From Chara braunii (lineage: Eukaryota > Streptophyta > Charophyceae > Charales > Characeae), in NCBI GenBank assembly GCA_003427395.1, contig BFEA01000333.1, positions 1,691,313 through 1,726,363 on the forward strand: a DNA stretch of 35,051 nucleotides, in the 5' to 3' direction. Position numbers and translations under genes: made by a program. Under the pieces are notes generated by a model. It did no database searches. It was not told the origin of the DNA and saw only the letters and a program-made list of their open reading frames with translations. Below, piece by piece: positions 11,271-20,679 of this stretch (the first letter of the stretch is position 1; each line of letters starts with the position of its first letter).

Positions 11271-11495
11271 ATGGAAACAGTTTTAACAAGTACGTCAACA
11301 ATCAATTTGTCTCGTAAAAAATTAAAACAAATATCTTTGTCAGATCAATGTAAAGCGATTATTTTAGGATCTCTTCTGGGAGATGGTTCACTCAAAATAT
11401 TCAATAAGAATGCAAGATTCTTCAGAGTATCAAACAAAAAACCCCAAGAAGCATCAAACATTTCTGACAAAATCCATGGTGCGAATTTGATATAA
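11271..11495 (+). pseudogene. Truncated LAGLIDADG homing endonuclease, probably organelle-derived
   Basis: A 74-codon frame carries a first LAGLIDADG-type motif, [11 protein letters not shown] (residues 30-40), followed by [10 protein letters not shown]. This is the usual beginning of the LAGLIDADG endonucleases encoded in organelle introns of plants and algae: an [23 protein letters not shown] block and then an NARF segment. Full proteins have two such motifs or a full domain of well over 150 residues; here similarity fades after residue about 50 and the frame stops at 74. The second half is absent, so the product cannot be a functional nuclease. It is most simply a mitochondrial or plastid intron fragment inserted in the nuclear genome. 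An AT-rich codon pattern (aaa, att, tta) sets it apart from the flanks. Confidence 0.65.
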
Positions 11496-11700
11496 CAAGC
11501 ACTGATTCCCAGTACTGTGACCTACCACGAAGAGGAAACCTCCATGGATACCACCGAAAGACAGAAACAACAGCTTGATCAAGACTCTGACGCGAAATCT
11601 GAAGCCAATGATGCAGAAACACAATCCTGGCATGGGCGGGCCTCGTGGCAGCGGGAGCACCTGCCGGCCAAGTCTTTGCAAGATGGTCCTGGTGGTAGTT

Positions 11701-12350
11701 CGCGACGACTGGGACAATAAGGCCGAGAGGCAGTTACACGTGGAGAGAGACAAGTGACTTATCTCTGAGAGAGTGCAGAGTGATCTACGTGGGGATGACT
11801 TGGTTGACGTCATCCTCGTCTAGTCATTGTGCTGAGAGCAGAGTTGCTGAGACTGTGAGGTGGCTACAGACTGTGAGATGATGACAACGAGGGCATACTG
11901 GTACTGAAGGTACACACGAGCTACAAAAGTCAAATTTTCTAGAGAGATATATGCAAGGGACTGGCGTACTATTTATGTTGACGTCATCTGAGCCTTCGTT
12001 TGGTTTGTCACCCAACATTACTTGATCAATCTCAGTTTCGGTGAGGTGGAAGCGAACATTTGAAAGAGGTGTCTACGATTTATTGCATGCAAAGCAAGCT
12101 TGCGACGACAGGGGGCATGAGACAATAAGGTCACGAGGAAGTTAAGTGTGGCGAGAGAGAGGGACAGGATGAACAATGAGTAGACAATCTGCAGCAGGAT
12201 TGTACTAGCGGAACTTCCAGGGTACGGGCCACTCATGCTGACAAGGAAGGAGAGTCGACGCTCATTGAATTGGTCATGTACTCTCGATTAACGTGTGTCA
12301 CTCAACATTGCATCTCAATTAAAGTGAGACGAAAACGAACAAGTGAATGA
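11701..12350. repeat. Diverged direct repeats
   Basis: GCGACGAC..GACAATAAGG..CGAG(A)GG(C/A)AGTTA..GTGG..GAGAGA occurs at about 11701-11757 and 12101-12168. A second pair, TTTGTCACCCAACATT..CTCAGTTTCGGTGAGG..GCGAACA and TGTGTCACTCAACATT..AAAGTGAGACG..ACGAACA, lies at about 12000-12067 and 12293-12350. TTGACGTCATC occurs twice (near 11801 and 11978). The pattern suggests an old duplicated element. Confidence 0.5.
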
Positions 12351-12580
12351 ATTATCAGTAAAAAAACAGGGCGCAATATACTAGCTTTAGACATGAGCAC
12401 CATTTATGTCATTTGTGTTGCTCTTATGTCCTCTTCAGCTTCGGCAGGCGAATTGAGATCTGACACACCGTACGAAGTATTGATGGCATGTAAGAGCGGC
12501 GCCAACACGCCATCAAGAATCTACTAAGATAGATTGGAAGACGAAAGCATGATACAAATCATGACACTGGTTTTGTTCCG

Positions 12581-12640
12581 TGGCGGTAGAGCTTTAATAC
12601 TAAGTCTTGAGCAACGGATGGGTTCGAGTCCAGACTACTA
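12581..12640 (+). other. tRNA-like Pol III box pair (SINE head remnant)
   Basis: TGGCGGTAGAGC (12581-12592) and a perfect B box GGTTCGAGTCC (12621-12631) are spaced as in tRNA-derived SINEs. No cloverleaf or tail is visible, so this is a remnant at best. Confidence 0.35.
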
Positions 12641-13383
12641 ATAATTACTCACTTATGTGTATGCCGCTCGGGAAGAATTGCTACACAAAACTACATGATC
12701 TCCGATGTGGCGAAGCCTGATTGATGAGTTAACTTTTACTAAGAACTTCGGCAATTGCTTTGAGTATCATGTGAACGAGTTAATCAGATAAGAGTCCACT
12801 CTCTCTCGATTAACCACATCTTACGCATGCTCACCTTTGACATGCCTTGATGTGAGGGTTAGTTGACCTTAGTTGTTTTTCTTTTACTGTTAATAGGGTT
12901 TTTCGACCATTACCTCCCTCATACAGGTACTTATGAGTTTTCTCGCGGCACTCGCCTGATGGAAAGTCGGTGAACTAACACTCTGATTGAGTTTGACGAG
13001 CTTAATGATAAGTGTCAAACTCTAGCCTATTAATCAGAGAACTATAGTACGTCGCCGTTTCACCCTGAGTGGGAGGCTGAAGTTATGGGAAAAGAGGGAT
13101 ATTCAAGATCTTCCTATTGCTTTCTTGTTTTACTGAGTAATAGGCTAGAAGAAGATTATTATGAGAAAAGTTGTACATCTTCTCGTCAAGTTTTTGCTTG
13201 ATGGGGATTAGCTTTAAGCGGTTGTAACGATGGCAGTTGGACTACAACCTATTCTCTGAACTTCAGTCATCCTCTCCCCCTAGTAATCTCCCGGGTGTTG
13301 ATCTGGTGAGGAAATGAGAAAATGAGAAATGGGATTACTGGTCGTTTTGAGTATGGAAAGTCCCCAATGTAGGGTGACGAATT
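12641..13383. other. No recognisable feature
   Basis: Mixed AT-leaning sequence without a long frame or recognisable repeat. It runs without a seam into the 2,980-bp block. Confidence 0.4.
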
Positions 13384-13460
13384 CTGCATAAGTGCCTGCT
13401 AAGTTATGTTTGTTGTACCTAGTACGTGAGTGAAGTCCATACATATCTATGTGTTACAAC

Positions 13461-13695
13461 CATACTTGCAAGCTGACGGACCGGACGAGCGTCCGGTCCG
13501 GTCCGCTTTGCCGTGTGCGGCATCCTCCCCCCAAACTGGACGGACCCGGACCGGACTGGACAGGGCCGTTTTTTTTTGGGTGGGGGTGGGGGTGGGGCGT
13601 AACTGGTCATCGGGCGCACACTCGTGCGCCGCGCGGGTCCGGTCTGGTCTGCCGCACGTGCGGAACCGCCCGGACGGCGTCCGCTTGCAAGTATG
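13461..13695. mobile_element. hAT-like MITE, family 1, with target-site duplication
   Basis: A 235-bp element bounded by perfect 13-bp terminal inverted repeats, CATACTTGCAAGC and GCTTGCAAGTATG. The flanking 8-mers are GTTACAAC (13453-13460) and GTTACGAC (13696-13703), one mismatch apart, fitting the hAT target pattern nTnnnnAn. The interior is very GC-rich with CCGGACCGG-type runs and holds no coding capacity, so it would depend on a transposase elsewhere. It contains a G-rich motif at 13578-13597. Confidence 0.8.
13578..13597 (+). other. G-quadruplex-forming motif inside the hAT-like MITE
   Basis: Four G tracts separated by single T bases (GGG-T-GGGGG-T-GGGGG-T-GGGG), the classic pattern for a very stable quadruplex. 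The related element at 15610 has a C-rich equivalent at its centre. Confidence 0.8.
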
Positions 13696-14663
13696 GTTAC
13701 GACTGTGGAGTATACTAGTAAGGATCACCCTCGGTTGCTCCGGGAAAAACGCGAGCATGGATAAAATTATGTGCAATGAACGAATAATGTTCACGTGTTG
13801 TTGTATCCAAAGTGATATCAGAGAACACAACAACTTTTGTCTTGATCAATGCTTAAGAAAGGGTTATCGTGAGAGGTTCGTTTTGCACTGTTCAGAGGAG
13901 CTGAGTGTTAATTAAGTGAAATAGGCTAAAGGAAGTTTTCAACGTCGTACACTAACTAGAACTCGAGTCACTTATGAACCAGCGCGACTGAGCATTTGTT
14001 GTCCAACACAATATTTACACAAATGCCATACCCCTTGCAAAGACTAGTACTGCATTCTTAGTAGCAAATTGAGAAGTGGTTTCTTTGATTATCCGTAAAA
14101 AAATCAGTGTTCTCACTTCTCTGTTGAATATGATTATAACTCATGTCTTGAGTATTACCTAAAGTACGGAGCGTAGTTGGCAGCTTCGACCGTAACAAAT
14201 GGGCATTAATTGTCACTGACACTAGTATACTGCCCTACACGTAGCACTAAATTGCACACCATGTTTCAGCCTTGTAACCTTGATGCCGCTTGACTGTAGA
14301 CCATCTACTTTGAGCCTCTGTAGCTAGTTTTAGCTACGGACCTCATCTTGAGTTGTCTCTGGTGTATTCTTAGCAACTACCTGATTATAATCTAGTGTGT
14401 GCTGCAAGTGCTTAGTGACTAACTGATTGAGCAAATTCTTGTAAATCAGTCATTTGCTATTTGATATTATCAACTTCAAACGTCAAACTCAAAGGGGTTC
14501 TTCCTCTCGTTATTTGATAAGCATGATTTTAGACTAATACAAATCAATAAGAGGAGAGCAATAAGATGGTTGATGGAGACACTCTTTTAATGACTTGCAC
14601 TCTTTATCAAGGCAAAATAAAAAATTAGGAGAGCAAAATGTTTGAGAAAATCGAGACTCGTAA

Positions 14664-14737
14664 GAGGGTGATGAGAAACCATGCAATTGGAAGAGTGAGA
14701 GAGGGTGATGAGAAACCATGCAATCGAAAGAGTGAGA
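14664..14737. repeat. 37-bp unit, two tandem copies
   Basis: GAGGGTGATGAGAAACCATG-starting unit at 14664-14700 and 14701-14737 with a few differences. It is mirrored at 21960-22033 in the second copy of the block. Confidence 0.9.
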
Positions 14738-15609
14738 AATCATAATGAGTTCATTGAGTACGCGTTCTACATTTACAGATCATCTGGACAGTTATACAAC
14801 ATAGTCGCTTCCCTTGAGACAGTTCAAAGAGCAAGAGAAATAATCAATCCTCAACGAGCCTAAATCGGAAATATATCTTACAGAAATTCCCAACATAATT
14901 CACCGATCTCTCGCATTCAGTCCACGACATGTCTCAATCAGTATTTACTATTTATACTTTCAACTATATCTCCATCCATGGCATTACATCTAGAGATCAT
15001 TGACAGGAGCAAGTGCAAATGATCGTCGACAAAGCTTGATACGTCTCATGAGATCTTCTCAAGAGCCCAGTCTACTTTTCCTTAATCACTTCAAGGTGGA
15101 CATCAATGACCAGCAGTTGAAGTTGATTAGCAGTTAGCTCATTACCAACCAGTTTCTCGAATCAGTATCAGTCAATCTGTGCCAGCAACAGAGGTATTCA
15201 GTCATTCGGTCAATACAACATTTCCTAGAGCTTCTCTACACGAGATCAACATTATTCAGATCAGCCCAGTATTCACCTCGGCACATGAGTATTATTGTTT
15301 CCTTTCCTGTAGATCAAACTGTCCTAAGCAATCTTAACCAGATAGCTCTCAAGGATGCTTTCCAATACCGATAGGTCACTGCGGTCACTTTCAAACAAGA
15401 AGATCTATCAATCTTCGTGGTTCTCACTGAGTTTGCAAGGAACAATCCAAGATCCGAGGATCTATATGAAAAAGGGGAAGGAGACTCGTGGGCACTTTGA
15501 TTATGTCAAGGTTACTGCAGTTGAGCATGTCGAGGAGGGGGCACAAGTGCTTCAAAAGAATACGAAGCTGATTCATAACTTTGGTCCTATATTATACACT
15601 AATTATCCT

Positions 15610-15803
15610 CATACTTGCAAGCGGACGCCGTCCAGGCGGTTCCGCATATGCGGCAGACCGCTGGACCGGACCCGCGCGGCGCAGCCCCCCATTCCCCCCC
15701 CCACCAAAAATGAAACGCCCCCATCCGGTCCGGGGGGAGGGTGCCACACGCGGCAAAGCGGACCGGACCGGACGCTCGTCCGGTCTGTCTGCTTGCAAAG
15801 TAA
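15610..15803. mobile_element. hAT-like MITE, family 1, second member in opposite orientation
   Basis: Begins CATACTTGCAAGCGGACGCC, which is the reverse complement of the right end of the element at 13461-13695, and ends with GGTCTGTCTGCTTGCAAAG, the matching other end in decayed form. The interior shares the CCGGACCGGAC-type runs and a C-rich centre. The target duplication is no longer clear. The two members lie 1.9 kb apart in inverted orientation. Confidence 0.75.
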
Positions 15804-15917
15804 ACCATAATATCAGGAGATAGGCAAACATAGTTCAAGGCACAAGAGAAGCATATGGTCAAATGAAAGATTGAGGATGAGCCCTGGAAGGGAGAGTGAG
15901 GACTCTTGACGAGTGTT

Positions 15918-15918
<1 letters not shown>

Positions 15919-15980
<62 letters not shown>
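15919..15980. repeat. (CT)n microsatellite
   Basis: A pure CT tract leading directly into the alternating CACGTGCGCGCACG sequence at 15982-16007. Confidence 0.97.
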
Positions 15981-15981
<1 letters not shown>

Positions 15982-15985
<4 letters not shown>

Positions 15986-16007
15986 GTGCGCGCACGCGCG
16001 CACGTGT
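15982..16007. repeat. Alternating purine-pyrimidine palindrome (Z-DNA/cruciform-prone)
   Basis: ACACGTGCGCG (15982-15992) and its exact reverse complement CGCGCACGTGT (15997-16007) enclose four bases. The whole is strictly alternating purine/pyrimidine. A similar CGCACGCGCGCG run follows the next CT tract at 16441. Confidence 0.85.
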
Positions 16008-16279
16008 ACTTGCGCATAGTTTTCCATTTCCTTTTTTTCGGTCCAGATGATTGGTGCACCTTGGACGTCTTTCTATATTTTCACTCCTTATTCTTTTCAT
16101 TCACATTTTTCCACTTTTCTTGCTTCAACCAATGGTCCCAAGTGAGGCATCGAAAGATGTCATGATGCTCCTATTCTCATAGCAATCCCTTTTTCCTTTT
16201 TTTTTGGGTCCCGATGGACTGCGGAACAGATATAAAACTGATTGGTGCAAATAATGCACTTGACAGGGGCAGGTCATAG

Positions 16280-16282
<3 letters not shown>

Positions 16283-16363
<81 letters not shown>

Positions 16364-16364
16364 N

Positions 16365-16440
<76 letters not shown>
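16283..16440. repeat. Long (CT)n microsatellite with gap
   Basis: CT repeats on both sides of an N at 16364; true length is unknown because of the gap. Confidence 0.95.
16364..16364. other. Single-N gap inside a CT tract
   Basis: One N splits a CT tract (16283-16440). It marks a contig boundary where the assembler could not size the repeat, and matches the gap start in the second copy (23660). Confidence 0.95.
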
Positions 16441-16444
<4 letters not shown>

Positions 16445-16570
16445 CGCGCGCGCGCGCGCCTAGTTTTCCATTTCCTTTTTTTTGGGTCCCAATGGACCGC
16501 GGAACAGATATGAAACTGATTGGTGCAGAATCTGCAGATAATACACTTGCGAGGCAGGTCAGTTTGTATG

Positions 16571-16642
<72 letters not shown>

Positions 16643-17057
16643 CGCACACACACACACACACACACATGCACTTTCTTTCTCTCGTAGTTCCAAGACCACA
16701 AAGAAATGAAAGCAACGGACATGAATAACAAACTCACCGTCAGTCACCAAGGTGCGATCGTTCAGAAGCCTTGACGCTGCACAGCTCAAGCCTCAGCGTC
16801 CAACCTTCAGGATGCAGAGATGGTGTGTCCTGGTTTGGTGTCTTTGTGTATGCGTGTGTTTGTGGCATGTGTGTGTTGTATGTGTGTGTGCGTGTGTGGA
16901 TGTGTGTGTTCTGTGTGGGTGAGTTTGCGTATGTGTGATTGTTGTTATATTCGCTATACAAAACTCATAAAATGACTGATCCAGACTGTTTCGTTGGACT
17001 TCCACCCAACCCCCACTGTCCGCCCAAGACAAACTGTACTGATGGCCAAGCACTCAC

Positions 17058-17060
<3 letters not shown>

Positions 17061-17111
<51 letters not shown>

Positions 17112-17286
17112 CGTGCTTGCCTGCGTGTGTGTGCGTGTGCGTGCGTGCGTGCTTGCGTGTGTGTGTGTGTGTGTGTGTGTGCGTGTGTGTGTGTGTGCGT
17201 GCTTGCGTGCATGTGTGTGTGCCTGCATGCGTGTGTGCATGTGTGTTCATGTGTCTGTGTGCGTGTGTGCGTGTTCACGTGTGTCC
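17061..17286. repeat. (GT)n-rich tract with GCGT/GCTT interruptions
   Basis: GT repeats with many C-containing interruptions. A 43-bp slice (17195-17237) reappears between the adapters at 20599-20641. Confidence 0.97.
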
Positions 17287-17764
17287 AACGTTGAGCGAAA
17301 TCGTAGTCGAGCATAGCAGCGTAGAAGTCAGTTGAAGTCGAGTGCTGTAGCCTAGGATATGAAAAGTTGAAGTCGATTGTAGGGCAGGTATGGTGTTGGG
17401 GCGCTTTTTCCCGCGCCACCTCCCAAAATCGAAGTGAGTTCATTTCGTGCAACTGCTTGGTGCTGTCCCGACAACTTCCGGCATTACAAGTGCTAGCACG
17501 TGTGCCCAGTACCTTGTGTGGTACGGATCTGGTGCGCAGGCCCGGTACCAAGCGTGATGCCGGAACTGGTGTGCGGGCCCGATACTGGCCCTGGCGCGCT
17601 GCTGCGACGGTTCAACTTCTAAGAAAAAAACGATCAGCAGACGATCCAGACCATCGCGCATCAAGAGATTGGAGGGCCCCGATCGTCCGCTTGTCACAGG
17701 CAGGAACTTAGCTTGTAGTTATTATATATGTAATGATACGAACTATTACAAACAAATTTAGGCT
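17287..17764. other. No gene recognised
   Basis: At 17500-17590 short GGCCCGGTACC- and GGGCCCGATACT-type inversions suggest a small decayed foldback. Frames here have no recognisable product. Confidence 0.3.
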
Positions 17765-17925
17765 ACCAAGCCCATGTGGCTGAACGGTTGATAAACAGAC
17801 CTGAGTTCGAACCGTAATTAAAAAAATCAGATAAACACCTCTGAATTACCTGTGTGGCTGGTCAATTCAATAATGATATCTCAAGGCTTTCACCCTCCAA
17901 ACAAAAAAAAAAAAAAAAAAAAAAA
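17765..17925 (+). mobile_element. tRNA-derived SINE with A tail, same family as 19921
   Basis: A tRNA-like head (GTGGCTGAACGGTTG, then AGTTCGAACCG at 17804-17814) is followed by GAATTACCTGTGTGGCTGG..AATGATATCTCAAGGCTTTCACCCTCC and a run of A. The body blocks TTACCT, GGC(C/T)GGTCA/GGCCAGT, ATGNTATCTCAA and CNNTCNCCCT recur in the same order at 19921. No target duplication is obvious. Confidence 0.65.
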
Positions 17926-18031
17926 ACGTTCAAAAGAAGAAAATAAAATGTTTCGGCTCAAGGTCACTTTCAAAGTTCCATATTAAATTGAACATAAAAA
18001 AAAACATTAAGTAACAAACCGGTTGAGGACC

Positions 18032-18239
18032 TTAAAAGCACCACGACCTGTCCCGCTATTGTGAAAACAGGAAAATAATTCAAAATATCCTCTTCCAAAA
18101 AAAACGGAGGCTGGGCCCGACAGCGGCCATCACATTGCCGGGCCGGGCAGCGGCAATCACATTTCATTCCGGCCTCCTAAAAATCCGGGGGCCTGGCCGC
18201 AGCCCACATGGGAAAAGGCAGCGGTGTTTTCACTTTTAA
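18032..18239. mobile_element. Diverged inverted-repeat element related to MITE family 2
   Basis: CTTAAAAG at the left and CTTTTAAG at the right bracket an interior that shares GGCCCGACNNCGGC and CTCCTAAAAATCCGG...GGCC-type blocks with the elements at 6412 and 31709, with ends CACCACGACC / GGCAGCGGTG in place of CACTAGTACC. It looks like an older or distinct subfamily. The exact ends are uncertain because no clean 8-bp duplication was found. Confidence 0.5.
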
Positions 18240-19920
18240 GGTAAATCGTTCTAAACTCTTTTTAACCCCTTTCAAGTTTCAATCCCTTCGCTATGCGAAG
18301 TGCCCTAAAACCAAATTCAAAGATAAGGCTGTGCATTTTGAGTCTTTTGACTGCTCAGGCAGAGCGCAGTTCCGCCCGGAGGTCAGATTATTTCTACCCG
18401 GCCCGGTGCACATCCCGGCAGGCGGGGTCTGGGCTGCAAGACAGCCAACCATGGCAAAATACATCAGATAGTACAGATACTGATATTTAGGTGAATAGAC
18501 GGGCCCACATACAGGTCCGATTAGACAGAAAAATTGCAGCTCCAGCACCACATACACACATCAAAGTGCAATGAATTGCAGTCTGAGCCCTTCGGGACTT
18601 GATCCCGTGACCTACAGTTCGTATGTGTTACTTAGTAGCTTTGAGTCCTGCTGGGCTTGATCCCTGAACCTGTTGCTGGTAGTCTCTATTTGGCAGTCTT
18701 GAAAACTGGTAGGTCTTGCTGTTTTGTCTTTTTCTGCTCTTCTGGACACTGGCAGGCCCGTAGGTCTCTCATTTGTGTGTCCTAGTCTCGGGTCCCCCTA
18801 GTCTAGATTTCCATCCAGATGCATGTAGGCAGATCTTGACTGTTTGGCCGTAGATGTTTGCTGTTTCGACGGTCACAGATAGGTTCGTAGGTGACTCATG
18901 TGTTGTAGGTCTAGGGAAGTGGGCCGAAGTAGGGAGAGACACCGACAAGTTCGGGGTTTCTTTCTCATTAGTCTTGGAAATGGCGACGGGAGTGTACGTG
19001 AGCGGCACTATTTCCAGCACTCGGTCTTCTTCCTCTTCGAAGGGAAACTTGGGCAGCCATAGCTGACACCTTCCAGGTGCTGATGCCACTGCCATCACGT
19101 TGCTGTTTGTGGGGTTGAAGAACAGCCGCTCTTTCTTCCTTGAGCAGCTTGCTTGTTGCTAGTTGCTGCCATACCAGGGCAGCCATCATCTTCTTCATCG
19201 ACGTTCACCCTTCTGCTTCACGGTGGTTTGCGGCGCTGCAACTTGATATCTGGCTCACGCCAGATCAGCACCTGTACTCACAGGCTCGGGGCATGATGAG
19301 ATGCTGTTTTCAACAGTGGGCTATCACTGGCGGCTGGGGGTCGTAGGAAAAAGAGGAAGTTGCGGTCAATCTTCATCGAAGTGTTTTGTCAGCGGTTAAT
19401 AGGAGGCGGAACAGATTTGGTGGATGAGATTCTTGGGGTTGTTCAGTTGACGGGAGCCTCAGGAGGCGAGCAGGGGGTGTACTAAATAATTGATTGAAAT
19501 TTGAGACATTTTTCTCTCAATTTTTATATCTGGCTTTGGCTTCCGCTGTGCAATCTCTCTCCACGGCTATGGTGCGAATCTGCTCTCTCCTGTCTGCATG
19601 TCATTGCAGATGTGCATGGGAACATTTGAATCAGGTTTCGAGTTGGTGGGATTCTTGTGAATCAACCGAACACAACAAACGGAGCCGTCGGGCGTCGCTC
19701 CACTACTCTCTCGACGTCCACAAACGACAAAAGTCATGGTGGTGTATCTTTCCATGTTCTAGCAGAAGATTCACTCTCGTGCACATTTCTAGAGTAGCGG
19801 GAGGCCCATCACCCTGCCGAGCCAAGCATCCCTCTCCAGTCCTCGAGCAGTACAGAAACAAAGTTCACATTACCGTCTAGATACTCTGTCAGGACTCCAT
19901 ACGAAAAAAGTACGACCACC
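18240..19920. other. Mixed sequence with unassigned frames
   Basis: Frames at 18769-19098 (minus), 18968-19198 (minus) and 19494-19880 (plus) are open for 76-128 codons, but none shows a domain, and frames overlap on both strands. On the minus strand at about 18595-18680, two GGGATCAAG(T/C)CC sequences resemble Pol III B boxes. Confidence 0.3.
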
Positions 19921-20090
19921 AACGAGCCTAGCTCAGTTGGTACACCCATAATAAACTGTTGAAATGCAAACCCCGGTTCGAATCCAGATGGAATCACGGA
20001 ACCAGATGGACAGAATTCCTGACTTACCTAGGACCGGCCAGTTTCACGATGTTATCTCAAAACTGTCCCCCTTTCGGAAAAAAAAAGAGA
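19921..20090 (+). mobile_element. tRNA-derived SINE with A tail
   Basis: TAGCTCAGTTGG (19929-19940) and GGTTCGAATCC (19975-19985) are good Pol III A and B boxes, but the anticodon and T stems do not pair, so this is not a tRNA gene. The body continues GACTTACCTAGGACCGGCCAGTTTC..ATGTTATCTCAAAACTGTCCCCC into an A-rich tail. The body matches the element at 17765-17925. Confidence 0.7.
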
Positions 20091-20560
20091 GGAAGAAGAA
20101 AAGAAAAGAAACCATGAAACGGACATGCAAAAACTTCAGGAAGAGTGAAGAAAACCACAATTGAAACAATCTTCCCCCCCCCCCCCCCCCCGAAAAGAGT
20201 ATTGTACATCACACTCACAACATTATGCTCATTGCGAAGAAGAACGAGATTCTGATCCCGACTAAAATTATGGTGACGAATAGTCTGCCACGGAGAACGA
20301 GCAAGACTCCACCACAATTTAGTATAGCGTTCAGAAAAGTCCATCATCTCCAAACAAACCTATTTCATGTCCTAGAATAGCCAATAGCCAGCCCCCTGGC
20401 AGGCATGCTAATGCCATTTCAGATATACCAATCAGCAAAATAGCCACTTGCGTGACGGCATACAGTCCCGATACGTATCAACAAAAAAGATTGAGTTCTC
20501 TTCGAGAGCGAACACACCACACCACACCACACCACACCGATGTCTCACACTATCCTCTAC
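20091..20560. other. A- and C-rich tail region ending at adapter
   Basis: After the SINE tail there is a C run of about 18 bases (20173-20191) and an ACACC pentamer repeat (20513-20538) just before the first adapter. No gene is seen. Continuity to the right is artificial. Confidence 0.5.
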
Positions 20561-20598
20561 CTGTCTCTTATACACATCTAGATGTGTATAAGAGACAG
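20561..20598. other. Nextera mate-pair junction adapter (contaminant), copy 1
   Basis: CTGTCTCTTATACACATCT followed directly by its reverse complement, 38 bp in all. This is the Tn5 mosaic-end pair left at the circularisation junction of Nextera mate-pair libraries. It is not host DNA; its translation SYTHLDVYKRQ is a well-known adapter peptide in databases. Confidence 0.99.
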
Positions 20599-20641
20599 GT
20601 GCGTGCTTGCGTGCATGTGTGTGTGCCTGCATGCGTGTGTG
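20599..20641. other. 43-bp fragment copied from the GT tract, trapped between adapters
   Basis: This piece is identical to 17195-17237 in the GT-rich tract 3.4 kb upstream. Flanked on both sides by junction adapters, it is a short library fragment inside a chimeric read, not a genomic insertion. Confidence 0.93.
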
Positions 20642-20679
20642 CTGTCTCTTATACACATCTAGATGTGTATAAGAGACAG
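20642..20679. other. Nextera mate-pair junction adapter (contaminant), copy 2
   Basis: A second identical 38-bp head-to-head mosaic-end pair. The base after it (20680) is the first base of the repeated 2,980-bp block, so the adapter marks the artificial join. Confidence 0.99.

Larger units (their letters stand above)
13384..16363. repeat. 2,980-bp block, first copy (the one joined to its natural left flank)
   Basis: The sequence from 13384 to 16363 recurs at 20680-23659 with a constant offset of 7,296, with no indel detected and identical translations in every frame compared. On the left this copy runs without a seam into 13383, so it is probably the genuine locus. It ends inside a long CT tract at an N (16364). 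It contains two hAT-like elements, a 37-bp unit repeated twice (14664-14737), one full CT tract and the start of another, and no convincing gene. Confidence 0.95.
16015..16666. repeat. Repeated module: unique segment plus CT tract
   Basis: TAGTTTTCCATTTCCTTTTT opens segments at 16017 and 16460, and TTTTTTTGGGTCCC(G/A)ATGGAC followed by GCGGAACAGATAT(A/G)AAACTG and ATTGGTGCA occurs at 16200 and 16480. Each segment leads into a CT tract, and each CT tract except one ends in CA/CG alternation. This is a higher-order repeat whose units include the microsatellite itself. The third CT tract (16572-16604) runs into CA repeats (16608-16666). Confidence 0.75.

Noticed and set aside
13419-13915. Arg/Pro/Gly-rich frames of 66-161 codons
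   Set aside because: They are translations across the GC-rich hAT-like MITE, open on both strands because the DNA lacks A/T-rich stop codons.
8094-17551. Long frames rich in VCVCVC, THTHTH, SLSLSL or RERERE
   Set aside because: They are translations of GT, CA, CT and GA microsatellites and occur in several phases at once.
19921-19995. A functional tRNA gene
   Set aside because: Pol III boxes are present, but the T and anticodon arms do not pair and an A-tailed body follows.
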